DNA of 5,853 nt from Candidatus Bathyarchaeota archaeon UBA185 (GTDB lineage Archaea > Thermoproteota > Bathyarchaeia > 40CM-2-53-6). Below, piece by piece: positions 1-5,480 of this stretch. The first letter of the stretch is position 1, and each line of letters begins with the position of its first letter. The position numbers and the translations under genes are program-made. The notes below the pieces were generated by a model. That model saw only the letters and a program-made list of their open reading frames with translations, was not told the origin of the DNA and searched no databases. The stretch lies in NCBI GenBank assembly GCA_002495485.1, contig DAFH01000048.1, forward strand, positions 2,673-8,525, read 5' to 3'.

Positions 1-1
1 C

Positions 2-802
2 TTCGAAGAGATTGCAAAGTTCAGAGCCGCCCGGAGAATCTGGGCCCGAGTGATGAAGGACAAGTACAAGGCGAAAGACCTGAGGTCGTTGCTACTCCGG
101 ACACATGCCCAGAATTCTGGAGCCTCTCTCACGTGGCAGCAGCCGTTGAACAATATCGTGAGGACGACTATCGAAGCGTTGGCAACGGTCTTGGGCGGGA
201 CCCAGTCGCTACACACCAACTCGTACGACGAGGCGTGAGCACTACCATCTGAACAGGCCGCGATGGTTGCGCTTAGGACTCAGCAGATAATCGCCGACGA
301 GACTGGAGTTGGCGATACTATTGACCCGCTCGGCGGCTCGTACTATCTGGAGTGGTTGACTGATCAGATGGAGGAGAAGGCGTTCGAATACTTCGACAAG
401 ATAGAGCGCGTGGGTGGATTGTTGAACGCTATCAAGACGGGATTCTTGCAACGTGAGATTGCCGAGACGGCCTACCGGTACCAGCAGGAGCTTGAACGCC
501 AAGAGCGGATTGTTGTCGGTGTGAACAGATATCAGATTGACGAGAAGCAACCGATTGACACGTTGAAGATCAATGAGGAGGCACAGAGACGCCAAGTTGA
601 GAGGATAGCCATGGTCCGTGAGACGAGGGACAGGGCCAAAGTGGAGGACGCACTGGACGGCCTGAGAAAGGCCTTCGAAGACGAGAAGGCGAATTCAATG
701 TATCCGATGGTCAAGGCGGTCAGAGCGTATGCGACTCTCGGCGAGATCATGGATGCGGGCCGGAAAGTGTTTGGTGACTACAAGGAGCCCCCAATTCTCT
801 AG
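2..802 (+). CDS. mcmA: Methylmalonyl-CoA-mutase-type large subunit, 3' part, interrupted by an in-frame TGA
   Basis: This is the C-terminal part of the catalytic TIM-barrel subunit of a B12-dependent acyl-CoA mutase, most likely methylmalonyl-CoA mutase (methylmalonyl-CoA to succinyl-CoA). The 5' end lies outside the window. The frame opens with [15 protein letters not shown], then [55 protein letters not shown] and [13 protein letters not shown], all hallmarks of the family. Codon 79 of the visible part (236-238) is TGA where relatives have Leu (DEALALP); ALPSE follows in the same frame and similarity continues to the TAG at 800-802. The protein ends at EPPIL with no cobalamin-binding domain, matching the split archaeal form whose B12 subunit is a separate gene, not seen here. 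If TGA stops translation, restart at ATG 263 would leave half a barrel. The closely related isobutyryl- or 2-hydroxyisobutyryl-CoA mutases are not excluded. The family is certain; whether the gene is functional is not. Confidence 0.88.
236..238 (+). other. In-frame TGA inside the mutase coding sequence
   Basis: The codons read GAC GAG GCG TGA GCA CTA CCA, that is D-E-A-stop-A-L-P. The family consensus is DEALALP, so the stop replaces a Leu, reachable from TTA by one T-to-G change. The frame is unchanged on both sides and no other lesion is visible. It could be a true nonsense mutation, a sequencing error or, less likely, readthrough. Confidence 0.85.
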
Positions 803-838
803 CTTCTGATCGTGTGAGCTGTCTAAGATTCTGCGATT

Positions 839-842
839 GGTG
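839..842 (+). promoter_or_regulatory. Possible ribosome binding site of the Nudix gene
   Basis: GGTG lies 8 bases before the TTG at 851 and supports that start. It is short, so the support is modest. Confidence 0.35.
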
Positions 843-850
843 CTAAGCTC

Positions 851-1417
851 TTGAGAAAGCAGGCTCCAAGATTTCAGAGAAACCCGAAGCCCTGGAAGAC
901 GCTCGGGTCTCGAAAGATCGTCGACCTGGGCGAGGTGAAACTCCATCGGGACAAGATAGTCTCGAAGAGTGGTTTCCACACCCACCATCTTCGTCTATCA
1001 CTGCACGATTTCTCGATCGTTGTTCCGGTTCTAGATCACGACCGGCTCGTGTTCATCTGGAACTATCGTCATCCGATACAGGGCTGGGAGCTGGAGCTGC
1101 CGGCGGGGTTGATCGATGATGGGGAGTCCCCGCAGACCGGTGCACGGAGGGAGCTGAAAGAGGAGACCGGATACTGGGCGAAATCGTGGAAGAGGCTGGG
1201 GTGGCTACACACTCTACCGGGAATTTCTGCACAGCGGGCGCACGTCTTCCTCGCGTCAGGTTTGAGGAAGGGAAAGGTGAACCGCGAACCCTACGAGTAC
1301 ATGAAGATCAAGATTCTGCCGGTCAAGGAAGCGTACAGGCTTCTACGATCCGGCAAGATGATTCATTCTCCGACAGTTTCAGCACTCGGCTTGGCCGAGA
1401 AGAATCTACTTGGATGA
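851..1417 (+). CDS. Nudix hydrolase, probable ADP-ribose pyrophosphatase
   Basis: This is a 188-residue Nudix enzyme, probably hydrolysing ADP-ribose to AMP and ribose 5-phosphate in the cytosol. The Nudix box GX5EX7REUXEEXGU is complete, from G86 to Y108, with E92, R100, E101, E104 and E105. Ahead of it are the usual NYRHP (71-75) and ELPAG (82-86) strands. P124 lies 16 residues after the end of the box, the spacing typical of ADP-ribose pyrophosphatases rather than other Nudix subfamilies. The N-terminal strands fit the domain-swapped dimer arm of that group. The TTG at 851 is the only usable start: an in-frame TAA lies at 824-826, no ATG or GTG follows before position 940, and a GGTG Shine-Dalgarno-like motif sits 8 bases upstream (839-842). 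The gene begins 48 bases after the mutase and has no obvious TATA box, so it may be co-transcribed. Substrate preference is inferred. Confidence 0.9.
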   Translation: MRKQAPRFQRNPKPWKTLGSRKIVDLGEVKLHRDKIVSKSGFHTHHLRLSLHDFSIVVPVLDHDRLVFIWNYRHPIQGWELELPAGLIDDGESPQTGARRELKEETGYWAKSWKRLGWLHTLPGISAQRAHVFLASGLRKGKVNREPYEYMKIKILPVKEAYRLLRSGKMIHSPTVSALGLAEKNLLG

Positions 1418-1510
1418 GACCAAGAGAGCGTTTCTGTGTCGCGATGGATTTCTTTCAGTCAATTTGGTTGGTAACGGGTTTGGTGACGGCGGAATGGTAA
1501 CATGCAGAGT

Positions 1511-2206
1511 TTAGATGGTCGCTCCGCAAGTGAGACATTTCGGCGATCCCATCGTCAGACGGCTGCCGCAGTAGGGGCAGCTGACGAGGGCCTTGCCGGC
1601 CTGGGGAGCGGAGATTGATGGACTGTTTGAAGTGGTTGTCTGCGATGCTGGGTTTGGCTGTCCGACGGTTTGTAGAGTGGGAGCGTTCAGTGATATCGTT
1701 GGTGGCGGTGCTGGGGTGTAGCTTGGAATGTTTGTGGCGGGCGGCTGGCCGTATCCGGCGGGCGACGGGTAGGCCATCGGGTAGGAGGGATTGTATGGCA
1801 TGGTTCCTTTTCCGAAGAATGCTTTCACATGGTTCCTTGTGAGGTAGTAGAGCATTAGGGTCCAGAAGATGAATCCGACAATTCCGCCGGTGACTAGACC
1901 AATCAAGAATGCGCCGATTGTTCCTAGCAGTGAGAGTACGCTGAATATCATTCCGAGGGTCCAGGCCCAACCTCTGCCGTGGAGGAATCCGATGCCAGTT
2001 GCCAGCCAGATTATGCTGAAGAACAGCGCGATGCCGCCGATGACGAGACCTATGCTACCCACTAGCGCTCCAATTGTCGGTATGGTTGATGCAAGAGCTG
2101 ACAGTCCGACAATTGCGAGACTGCCCAAGAGTCCAATGACCCCGATCAGAATCTGAAGAACCGCTAGTATGGTTACCCCCGCGGGTCTCGAACGTCTCAG
2201 CATCAT
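1511..2206 (-). CDS. Membrane protein with proline-rich linker and C-terminal zinc ribbon
   Basis: This is a 231-residue protein of unknown function. It starts MMLRRSRPAG, followed by about four hydrophobic segments (roughly 11-36, 45-75, 80-101, 104-123) rich in Gly, Ile and Leu. A Pro/Tyr/Ser/Thr-rich, probably disordered linker follows (about 134-205). The last 22 residues form a CPYC...CLTC zinc ribbon (C210, C213, C224, C227). The basic N-terminus suggests that end is cytosolic; with four spans the ribbon would also be cytosolic. Its neighbour at 2339-2866 has the same order of parts, so the two look like divergent paralogues or at least the same architectural class. Two adjacent ATGs (2206 and 2203) are possible starts. 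No Shine-Dalgarno is visible, and a weak TTAA-type box about 30 bases upstream would fit a leaderless transcript. It ends in TAA and converges with the Nudix gene. A sensor, scaffold or membrane-tethering role would be a guess. Confidence 0.85.
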   Translation of the reverse strand: MMLRRSRPAGVTILAVLQILIGVIGLLGSLAIVGLSALASTIPTIGALVGSIGLVIGGIALFFSIIWLATGIGFLHGRGWAWTLGMIFSVLSLLGTIGAFLIGLVTGGIVGFIFWTLMLYYLTRNHVKAFFGKGTMPYNPSYPMAYPSPAGYGQPPATNIPSYTPAPPPTISLNAPTLQTVGQPNPASQTTTSNSPSISAPQAGKALVSCPYCGSRLTMGSPKCLTCGATI

Positions 2207-2230
2207 GTGCTGGCCCCGACCCGGACCGTT

Positions 2231-2240
2231 GTGTTAAGCG
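2231..2240 (-). promoter_or_regulatory. Weak TATA-like box upstream of the 1511-2206 gene
   Basis: On the minus strand this reads CGCTTAACAC, centred about 30 bases before the ATG at 2206. The match to an archaeal TATA box is poor, but the spacing equals that of the better boxes at 2895-2903 and 4462-4470, which implies a leaderless or very short 5' end. Confidence 0.3.
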
Positions 2241-2338
2241 AACTGTTACTGGCCTCGTACGAAGCTGGTGAGAATCAGAGCAGCGGCAGCATAGAATGAT
2301 CTTTCAGGAAGAATATTTCTTTGGAAAGAAGGGAAATC

Positions 2339-2866
2339 TTACAGGCTCGCGCCGCAGCTTGGGCAACGAGTCGCGCCGGCCGGAATGCTTGCCCCGCAGT
2401 TCTTGCAGGTCATTCCCATCTGACCCATTGGTGGCGTGGCGCCTGCGTAGCCCGTCCCACCCATGGGCATCGAACCCATCTGCTGGCCGGGCATCATGCT
2501 CGGAGCCATTGACGGCTTGAATACGAGGGCGAGAATTCCGCCAATGAGACCGAGGAGGAATCCTATGAAGAGCCCTCCGGCGGCGACAATCCAGCTGAGT
2601 ATTGAAAGGATGAGGACTATCACGCCCCACATCGTGTGTGATTGTGGGTTCGAATACATCATCACTCCGCCTACTATCATGATGATCCCGAAGATTACCC
2701 CTACGAGACCTAGAGCAAGTAGCGTAGCGCTCGCGGCTCCGGTACCGGCAACGCTGAGTGATGAGATTATGGAGCCCAGAAAGGCGATAAAGGCTCCTCC
2801 GATAATGACGAAGATTCCTCCAATCAACGAGAGGACCATTGCTGCCGTCGGTTTCTCTCCTGCCAA
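2339..2866 (-). CDS. Four-helix membrane protein (DUF4064-like) with C-terminal zinc ribbon
   Basis: This is a 175-residue protein of unknown function. Hydrophobic segments lie at about 10-35, 46-70, 76-95 and 97-116. The pattern PTAAMVLSLIGG near the N-terminus and FLLGLIGGILALVFKP at the end of helix 4 resembles small archaeal and bacterial four-helix DUF4064-type proteins; that family name is from memory and unverified. A Met/Gly/Pro-rich linker (about 119-152) leads to a zinc ribbon CKNC...CPSC (C154, C157, C168, C171) that ends the protein. With both termini inside, the ribbon faces the cytosol. The start chosen is TTG 2866. The next option, ATG at codon 10, has no binding site and would cut into helix 1. 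A strong TATA box 33 bases upstream supports TTG. A GGAGGT motif lies 12 bases ahead, farther than usual. It shares its architecture with the next gene downstream (1511-2206). Confidence 0.85.
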   Translation of the reverse strand: MAGEKPTAAMVLSLIGGIFVIIGGAFIAFLGSIISSLSVAGTGAASATLLALGLVGVIFGIIMIVGGVMMYSNPQSHTMWGVIVLILSILSWIVAAGGLFIGFLLGLIGGILALVFKPSMAPSMMPGQQMGSMPMGGTGYAGATPPMGQMGMTCKNCGASIPAGATRCPSCGASL

Positions 2867-2894
2867 TTTCAGTCAGAGACCTCCTCGTCCGTAC

Positions 2895-2903
2895 AATATT
2901 TAA
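2895..2903 (-). promoter_or_regulatory. TATA box of the 2339-2866 gene
   Basis: The minus strand reads TTAAATATT, a good archaeal TATA box, centred 33 bases before the TTG at 2866. Transcription would then begin near 2872, leaving a leader of only about 6 bases. The GGAGGT at 2879-2884 would lie upstream of that start and would not be in the mRNA. Confidence 0.6.
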
Positions 2904-2919
2904 CACATTCGATACTGTC

Positions 2920-2966
2920 GCAGTTTTAGCCGATTTTTCGCGTTTTCAGATAATTTCGTGCGTTTT
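2920..2966. repeat. Three spaced GC(A)GTTTT elements upstream of a promoter
   Basis: On the plus strand GCAGTTTT occurs at 2920-2927 and GCGTTTT at 2940-2946 and 2960-2966. The T-blocks start at 2924, 2943 and 2963, about two helical turns apart. They sit just upstream of the TATA box for the 2339-2866 gene and just after the stop of the 2971-3984 gene. This is consistent with repeated binding sites for a regulator, but the motif is short and AT-rich, so chance is possible. Confidence 0.35.
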
Positions 2967-2970
2967 ACTA

Positions 2971-3984
2971 TTATCGGAGCGTAGGTTCCGCCGGTTTCGT
3001 TAGTCCAGCGGCGAGTTGACCTTGAGAGAACTCTACCGGCCACCCGAGAACCCTCTTTCTCAGCGAGAGGAGATAAGCGAGGAAAGTCAGTCCCAGAACA
3101 CTCGTTCCTATTCTTCCAAGAATCTCGAGCAAGGGATCCCAGAAGACTGCCCAGAATCCAAACGCGCCCGTCATAAGAGCCAGCCTCTGCAGATCGCTGA
3201 ATCCCCTGACTGCCCATCGAGCCAGCAGCCTCTCATAGCCCAGTATCATAAGAGCGCCGACAATCATGGTTCCGATTGCGATTGGAATTAGGGCGCTGTT
3301 GAATAGGAAGAGGAATCCTGCAGGCACAGAGACACCGACGGGAACCAGCAACTTCCAAGATACGCGCAGGTTTCTCTGGGACGGGACAATGTTGGGCACT
3401 CGCTTGGCAATCCATCCTAGGACGACTACCGCAACCATGCAGCCTGCGATGGACAACGCAGACGAGTTGTAGGGGAAGGCGAAGAAACCGAGAATTACGG
3501 AGAGGACTAGCAGTCCGTGGAAGAGAATTCGAGATCTCTGCGAGAGCCAGACCTTTGATCGAGCCTGTGGGAAAGTCAGTTCCACCAGAAAAATCGGGAT
3601 TGCAATGCTAAAGACAGCGTGAAAGATGGTCAGCCATTCTGCCCAGACCCAGTTGACTCCCAGCCATCTTCCGTAGATTGCTAGGTTGCCGAGATACTTC
3701 CAAGATGGATTGAAGAAGCTGCGCACCATTATTCCTTCTTCGATTATCCCATAGGCTGCGCCAAGAATCAGTATTGACCGCCATCCTTTGTTCCATCTTC
3801 TAGCATAGTCTCTAACCAGTAGCGCTCCACTGCCGTAGAGTGAGCCGAGCAGGAAGAGAACTCCCGGATTCAGGAATGCTAGTGGTGGAGTTGATCCTGA
3901 GAGCCCTTCGCCGGCTAGAGGCGAGAGGAAGAATAGCAGCAGTATTGGTTTTCGATAGCCATTGCTGAGAAAACCGAGCCGCAA
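2971..3984 (-). CDS. Uncharacterised polytopic membrane protein with a conserved GIIEEG motif
   Basis: This is a 337-residue integral membrane protein with about nine hydrophobic stretches from residue 12 to 308. Its first half holds motifs that look conserved and polar inside the membrane: SPLAGEGLSGS (21-31), AAYGIIEEG (76-84) with E82 and E83, R88, FFNPSW (90-95), GVNWVW (109-114) and FHAVFSIAIP (121-130) with H122. I recall similar SPxxGExLSG/GxxEEG proteins annotated only as hypothetical in bacteria and archaea. The paired Glu and downstream His recall CPBP (CAAX-like) intramembrane proteases, but the spacing is EEx4R rather than EEx3R and I do not assign that family. The second half is less patterned. 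Start TTG 3984 is the only standard start after an in-frame TAG at 4033-4035. No Shine-Dalgarno is seen, and a palindrome lies 51-69 bases upstream. The function is unknown. Confidence 0.8.
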   Translation of the reverse strand: MRLGFLSNGYRKPILLLFFLSPLAGEGLSGSTPPLAFLNPGVLFLLGSLYGSGALLVRDYARRWNKGWRSILILGAAYGIIEEGIMVRSFFNPSWKYLGNLAIYGRWLGVNWVWAEWLTIFHAVFSIAIPIFLVELTFPQARSKVWLSQRSRILFHGLLVLSVILGFFAFPYNSSALSIAGCMVAVVVLGWIAKRVPNIVPSQRNLRVSWKLLVPVGVSVPAGFLFLFNSALIPIAIGTMIVGALMILGYERLLARWAVRGFSDLQRLALMTGAFGFWAVFWDPLLEILGRIGTSVLGLTFLAYLLSLRKRVLGWPVEFSQGQLAAGLTKPAEPTLR

Positions 3985-4034
3985 CGCTGTGCCGAAGATT
4001 CGACGATTGATGAAGAAAAAGGGAGTTTGGTACT

Positions 4035-4053
4035 ACGCGCTAGCCTAGCGCGT
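4035..4053. promoter_or_regulatory. Perfect 19-base palindrome (9+1+9), operator or hairpin candidate
   Basis: The sequence ACGCGCTAGCCTAGCGCGT is a perfect inverted repeat around one central base. It lies between the VOC gene (stop at 4084) and the membrane protein gene (start 3984), both on the minus strand. A GTTTAAC box at 4064-4070 would place the transcription start near 4041, so the palindrome would cover about -12 to +6, a repressor-type position. It could instead form a hairpin ending the VOC transcript, since a CCCTTTTT run follows about 13 bases later on the minus strand. Confidence 0.5.
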
Positions 4054-4063
4054 TCCCAGTTCC

Positions 4064-4070
4064 GTTAAAC
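4064..4070 (-). promoter_or_regulatory. Possible TATA-like box ahead of the membrane protein gene
   Basis: The minus strand reads GTTTAAC. It is the most AT-rich candidate upstream of TTG 3984 and would give a leader of roughly 55 bases containing part of the palindrome at 4035-4053. This is weak evidence. Confidence 0.25.
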
Positions 4071-4083
4071 CACTAGGGCTGGT

Positions 4084-4434
4084 TTACTTCTTGCTCCAGA
4101 GACCGATGACGTTGCCGTGGGGGTCTCCGATGGTTCCCCAGTAGCCCATTCCGCCGCCGATGGATTTCCTCTTCCTGAGGATGCGTCCACCGAGGCTCTT
4201 GGCCTTCTGCTGGGTCGCCGGTATTGTGTCAACTGAGACGTAGAAGGTGGTGGTTCCCGGCTTGGTCTTTTTGCCGAGCATGAAGCCGCCGCCGAGGCCT
4301 TTCTTGGAGGTTTTGAACATCATGTAGTTGTCGCCTGCCATTTCGAATTTCCAGCCGAAGAGTTTGGAGTAGAACTTCTTGGTCGCCATTAAGTCCTTTG
4401 ATGTCAGCTCTATGTGGTTGATTTCCTTTCCCAT
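4084..4434 (-). CDS. VOC superfamily (glyoxalase/bleomycin-resistance fold) small protein
   Basis: This is a 116-residue protein of the vicinal-oxygen-chelate fold. The two beta-alpha-beta-beta-beta modules are visible. The first begins INHIELTSKDLMATKKFYSKLFGW (residues 5-28), with H7 in the usual first metal-ligand place. The second begins TTFYVSVDTI and ends GTIGDPHGNVIGLW (100-113). In metal-dependent glyoxalases the last strand carries a Glu (often VIELW); here it is Gly 111, so metal binding and glyoxalase I activity are doubtful, as in many uncharacterised VOC proteins. The substrate is unknown. I chose ATG 4434 over the GTG at 4443 (three residues longer): a TTTTAAAA box at 4462-4470 puts the transcription start near 4440, downstream of the GTG, and the family normally starts just ahead of the xxHIEL strand. 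The gene is high in Lys and Gly, and it stands alone between promoter and palindrome. Confidence 0.88.
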   Translation of the reverse strand: MGKEINHIELTSKDLMATKKFYSKLFGWKFEMAGDNYMMFKTSKKGLGGGFMLGKKTKPGTTTFYVSVDTIPATQQKAKSLGGRILRKRKSIGGGMGYWGTIGDPHGNVIGLWSKK

Positions 4435-4461
4435 AATAGCCACGTATAGCCAAATATTCAG

Positions 4462-4470
4462 TTTTTAAAA
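4462..4470 (-). promoter_or_regulatory. TATA box of the VOC gene
   Basis: The minus strand reads TTTTAAAAA, centred about 32 bases before the ATG at 4434. This predicts a leaderless or 5-6 base leader mRNA and decides against the GTG start at 4443. A second AT-rich patch (AATATTT, 4452-4458) is too close to be the box for this start. Confidence 0.55.
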
Positions 4471-4514
4471 CTACACTATAAGTCTCAGAAACGGCGTTTT
4501 GATGTATCGAGTAC

Positions 4515-5435
4515 TCAGGCCGCCGTCACTCGTTCTAGGAAGAGCCGCTTGAACCGCGCACCGACGTGTGAGCACACCATAACGGGATCACCCGAGAGCT
4601 TGTCCTCGGACAACCAGCTACGTCGGTCAGCAATTGTCATGCCAGTAGTATACTCACCCCTAGACTCGACGCAGACCCGATAGCTAGAAAACTCGTAAAG
4701 AGCTGGCCAGATAGCTGACGCGACAGCCATCGGGTCATGGAGCGTGAATCGTCCATGCAGTCGCATATTTTTCTTGAGTGTGCGAGCCGCAAACGCGGCA
4801 AACTTCCCTTTCTCCTTCCTGATACGTGCATAGTCGCTTCTTTCGAGTTCCAGTTGTGGAATCGTTGTGACATCGAGGCCCACTGTCTTCAGTGGAACTT
4901 TCGCTCCGAATACGAGTTTTGCAGCCTCAGGGTCCGAGTAAATGTTGAACTCGGCCACCGGAGTCTCGTTTCCAACACCGTATTGGGTAATCCCGTAGGC
5001 ACCACCCATCACGATGATCTCCTCGATCCTATTCTTTGACTCGGGGAAATGGGTTAGGAGGGAGGCGAGGTTCGTGAGTGGGCCGGTGCAGATTATGGTC
5101 ACCTCGCGTCTCTTCGCGGACGAAAGCGTCTCGTTCATCGCCTTCAGCGCGGTCTTGCTGAACGGATCCTGTTGCGGCATTGGTAGATGCGAATCGCCTA
5201 GACCGTCCCTTCCGTGAAATTCATAGGCTCGAATCGGGTCTCTTGCAAGAGGCCTCGCCGCGCCTTTAGCAACCCAGACTTCGGGTCTACCAACGAGCTC
5301 AACGACTCTAAGGGCGTTTACGGTTGCCTGTCTTACCGGGACGTTGCCGGAGACTGATGTAATGCCTATGACTTCTATCTCTGGAGATCTGAGGCCAAGA
5401 ACCAATGCGAGAGCATCATCGATACCTCCGTCCAT
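4515..5435 (-). CDS. Inosine-uridine-preferring-type nucleoside hydrolase
   Basis: This Ca2+-dependent nucleoside hydrolase splits the N-glycosidic bond of ribonucleosides into ribose and base in the cytosol. From ATG 5435 it has 306 residues, near the family norm. Landmarks: DGGIDDA (2-8) for the DxDxGxDD calcium site, VSGNV (28-32), HGRDGLGD (74-81), TGPLTNLA (117-124) with the Ca-ligand Thr, VMGGAY (142-147), AEFNIYSDPEAA (161-172) for ribose binding, GLDVT (186-190) and HDP (233-235), the catalytic His and Ca-ligand Asp. The ATG falls inside the first motif, and upstream codons still encode family sequence: RRVIID then MDGG, as in RKVIIDTDPGIDDA. No ATG, GTG or TTG exists in frame between here and the TAG at 5481-5483, so the real start is unresolved: an unusual codon, readthrough from the upstream gene, or a base error. 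The substrate base cannot be read from sequence; nicotinamide riboside is one option given the neighbour. Confidence 0.9.
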   Translation of the reverse strand: MDGGIDDALALVLGLRSPEIEVIGITSVSGNVPVRQATVNALRVVELVGRPEVWVAKGAARPLARDPIRAYEFHGRDGLGDSHLPMPQQDPFSKTALKAMNETLSSAKRREVTIICTGPLTNLASLLTHFPESKNRIEEIIVMGGAYGITQYGVGNETPVAEFNIYSDPEAAKLVFGAKVPLKTVGLDVTTIPQLELERSDYARIRKEKGKFAAFAARTLKKNMRLHGRFTLHDPMAVASAIWPALYEFSSYRVCVESRGEYTTGMTIADRRSWLSEDKLSGDPVMVCSHVGARFKRLFLERVTAA

Positions 5436-5452
5436 GTCGATGATGACACGGC

Positions 5453-5476
5453 GGGGTCTCTTCGACTCGAGACCCC
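5453..5476 (-). promoter_or_regulatory. Perfect 8-bp stem, 8-base loop hairpin between the two hydrolase genes
   Basis: GGGGTCTC at 5453-5460 pairs perfectly with GAGACCCC at 5469-5476. In the minus-strand mRNA the stem starts 4 bases after the TAG of the cysteine hydrolase and ends just before the RRVIID codons of the nucleoside hydrolase. No T-run follows, so it is not an intrinsic terminator. It could stimulate readthrough of TAG, mark an mRNA processing site, control access to the G-rich patch at 5473-5477, or be accidental. Confidence 0.5.
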
Positions 5477-5480
5477 CTGC

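Noticed and set aside
236..238. Selenocysteine or a genome-wide reassignment of TGA
   Set aside because: The family residue is Leu, not Cys, and no SECIS-like need is apparent. TGA also ends the Nudix gene and the nucleoside hydrolase at natural lengths, so a global TGA reassignment is not supported.
1455..1970. A 171-residue minus-strand open frame overlapping the first zinc-ribbon gene
   Set aside because: Low-complexity Arg/His/Ser composition with no motifs; the overlapping frame encodes the membrane protein with C210/C213/C224/C227.
2463..2903. Plus-strand open frames within 1869-2903 rich in Pro, Ile and Met
   Set aside because: These are antisense images of Gly/Ile-rich transmembrane helices, with no independent start signals.
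2304..2906. A 200-residue open frame on the minus strand overlapping the second zinc-ribbon gene
   Set aside because: Its translation is Arg/Ser-rich with no family features. It is a shadow of 2339-2866, whose helices and zinc ribbon are clearly coding.
2971..3984. CPBP (CAAX-like) intramembrane protease assignment
   Set aside because: The Glu pair is followed by Arg after four residues, not three, and the downstream FxxxH and HxxxN motifs are not present in order.
4435..4443. GTG start for the VOC gene at 4443
   Set aside because: It lies upstream of the transcription start predicted from the TATA box and adds only three residues not typical of the family.
5453..5476. Intrinsic terminator between the two hydrolase genes
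   Set aside because: The stem is followed by GCCGTGTCATC with no T-run, and the same frame continues straight into conserved coding sequence.
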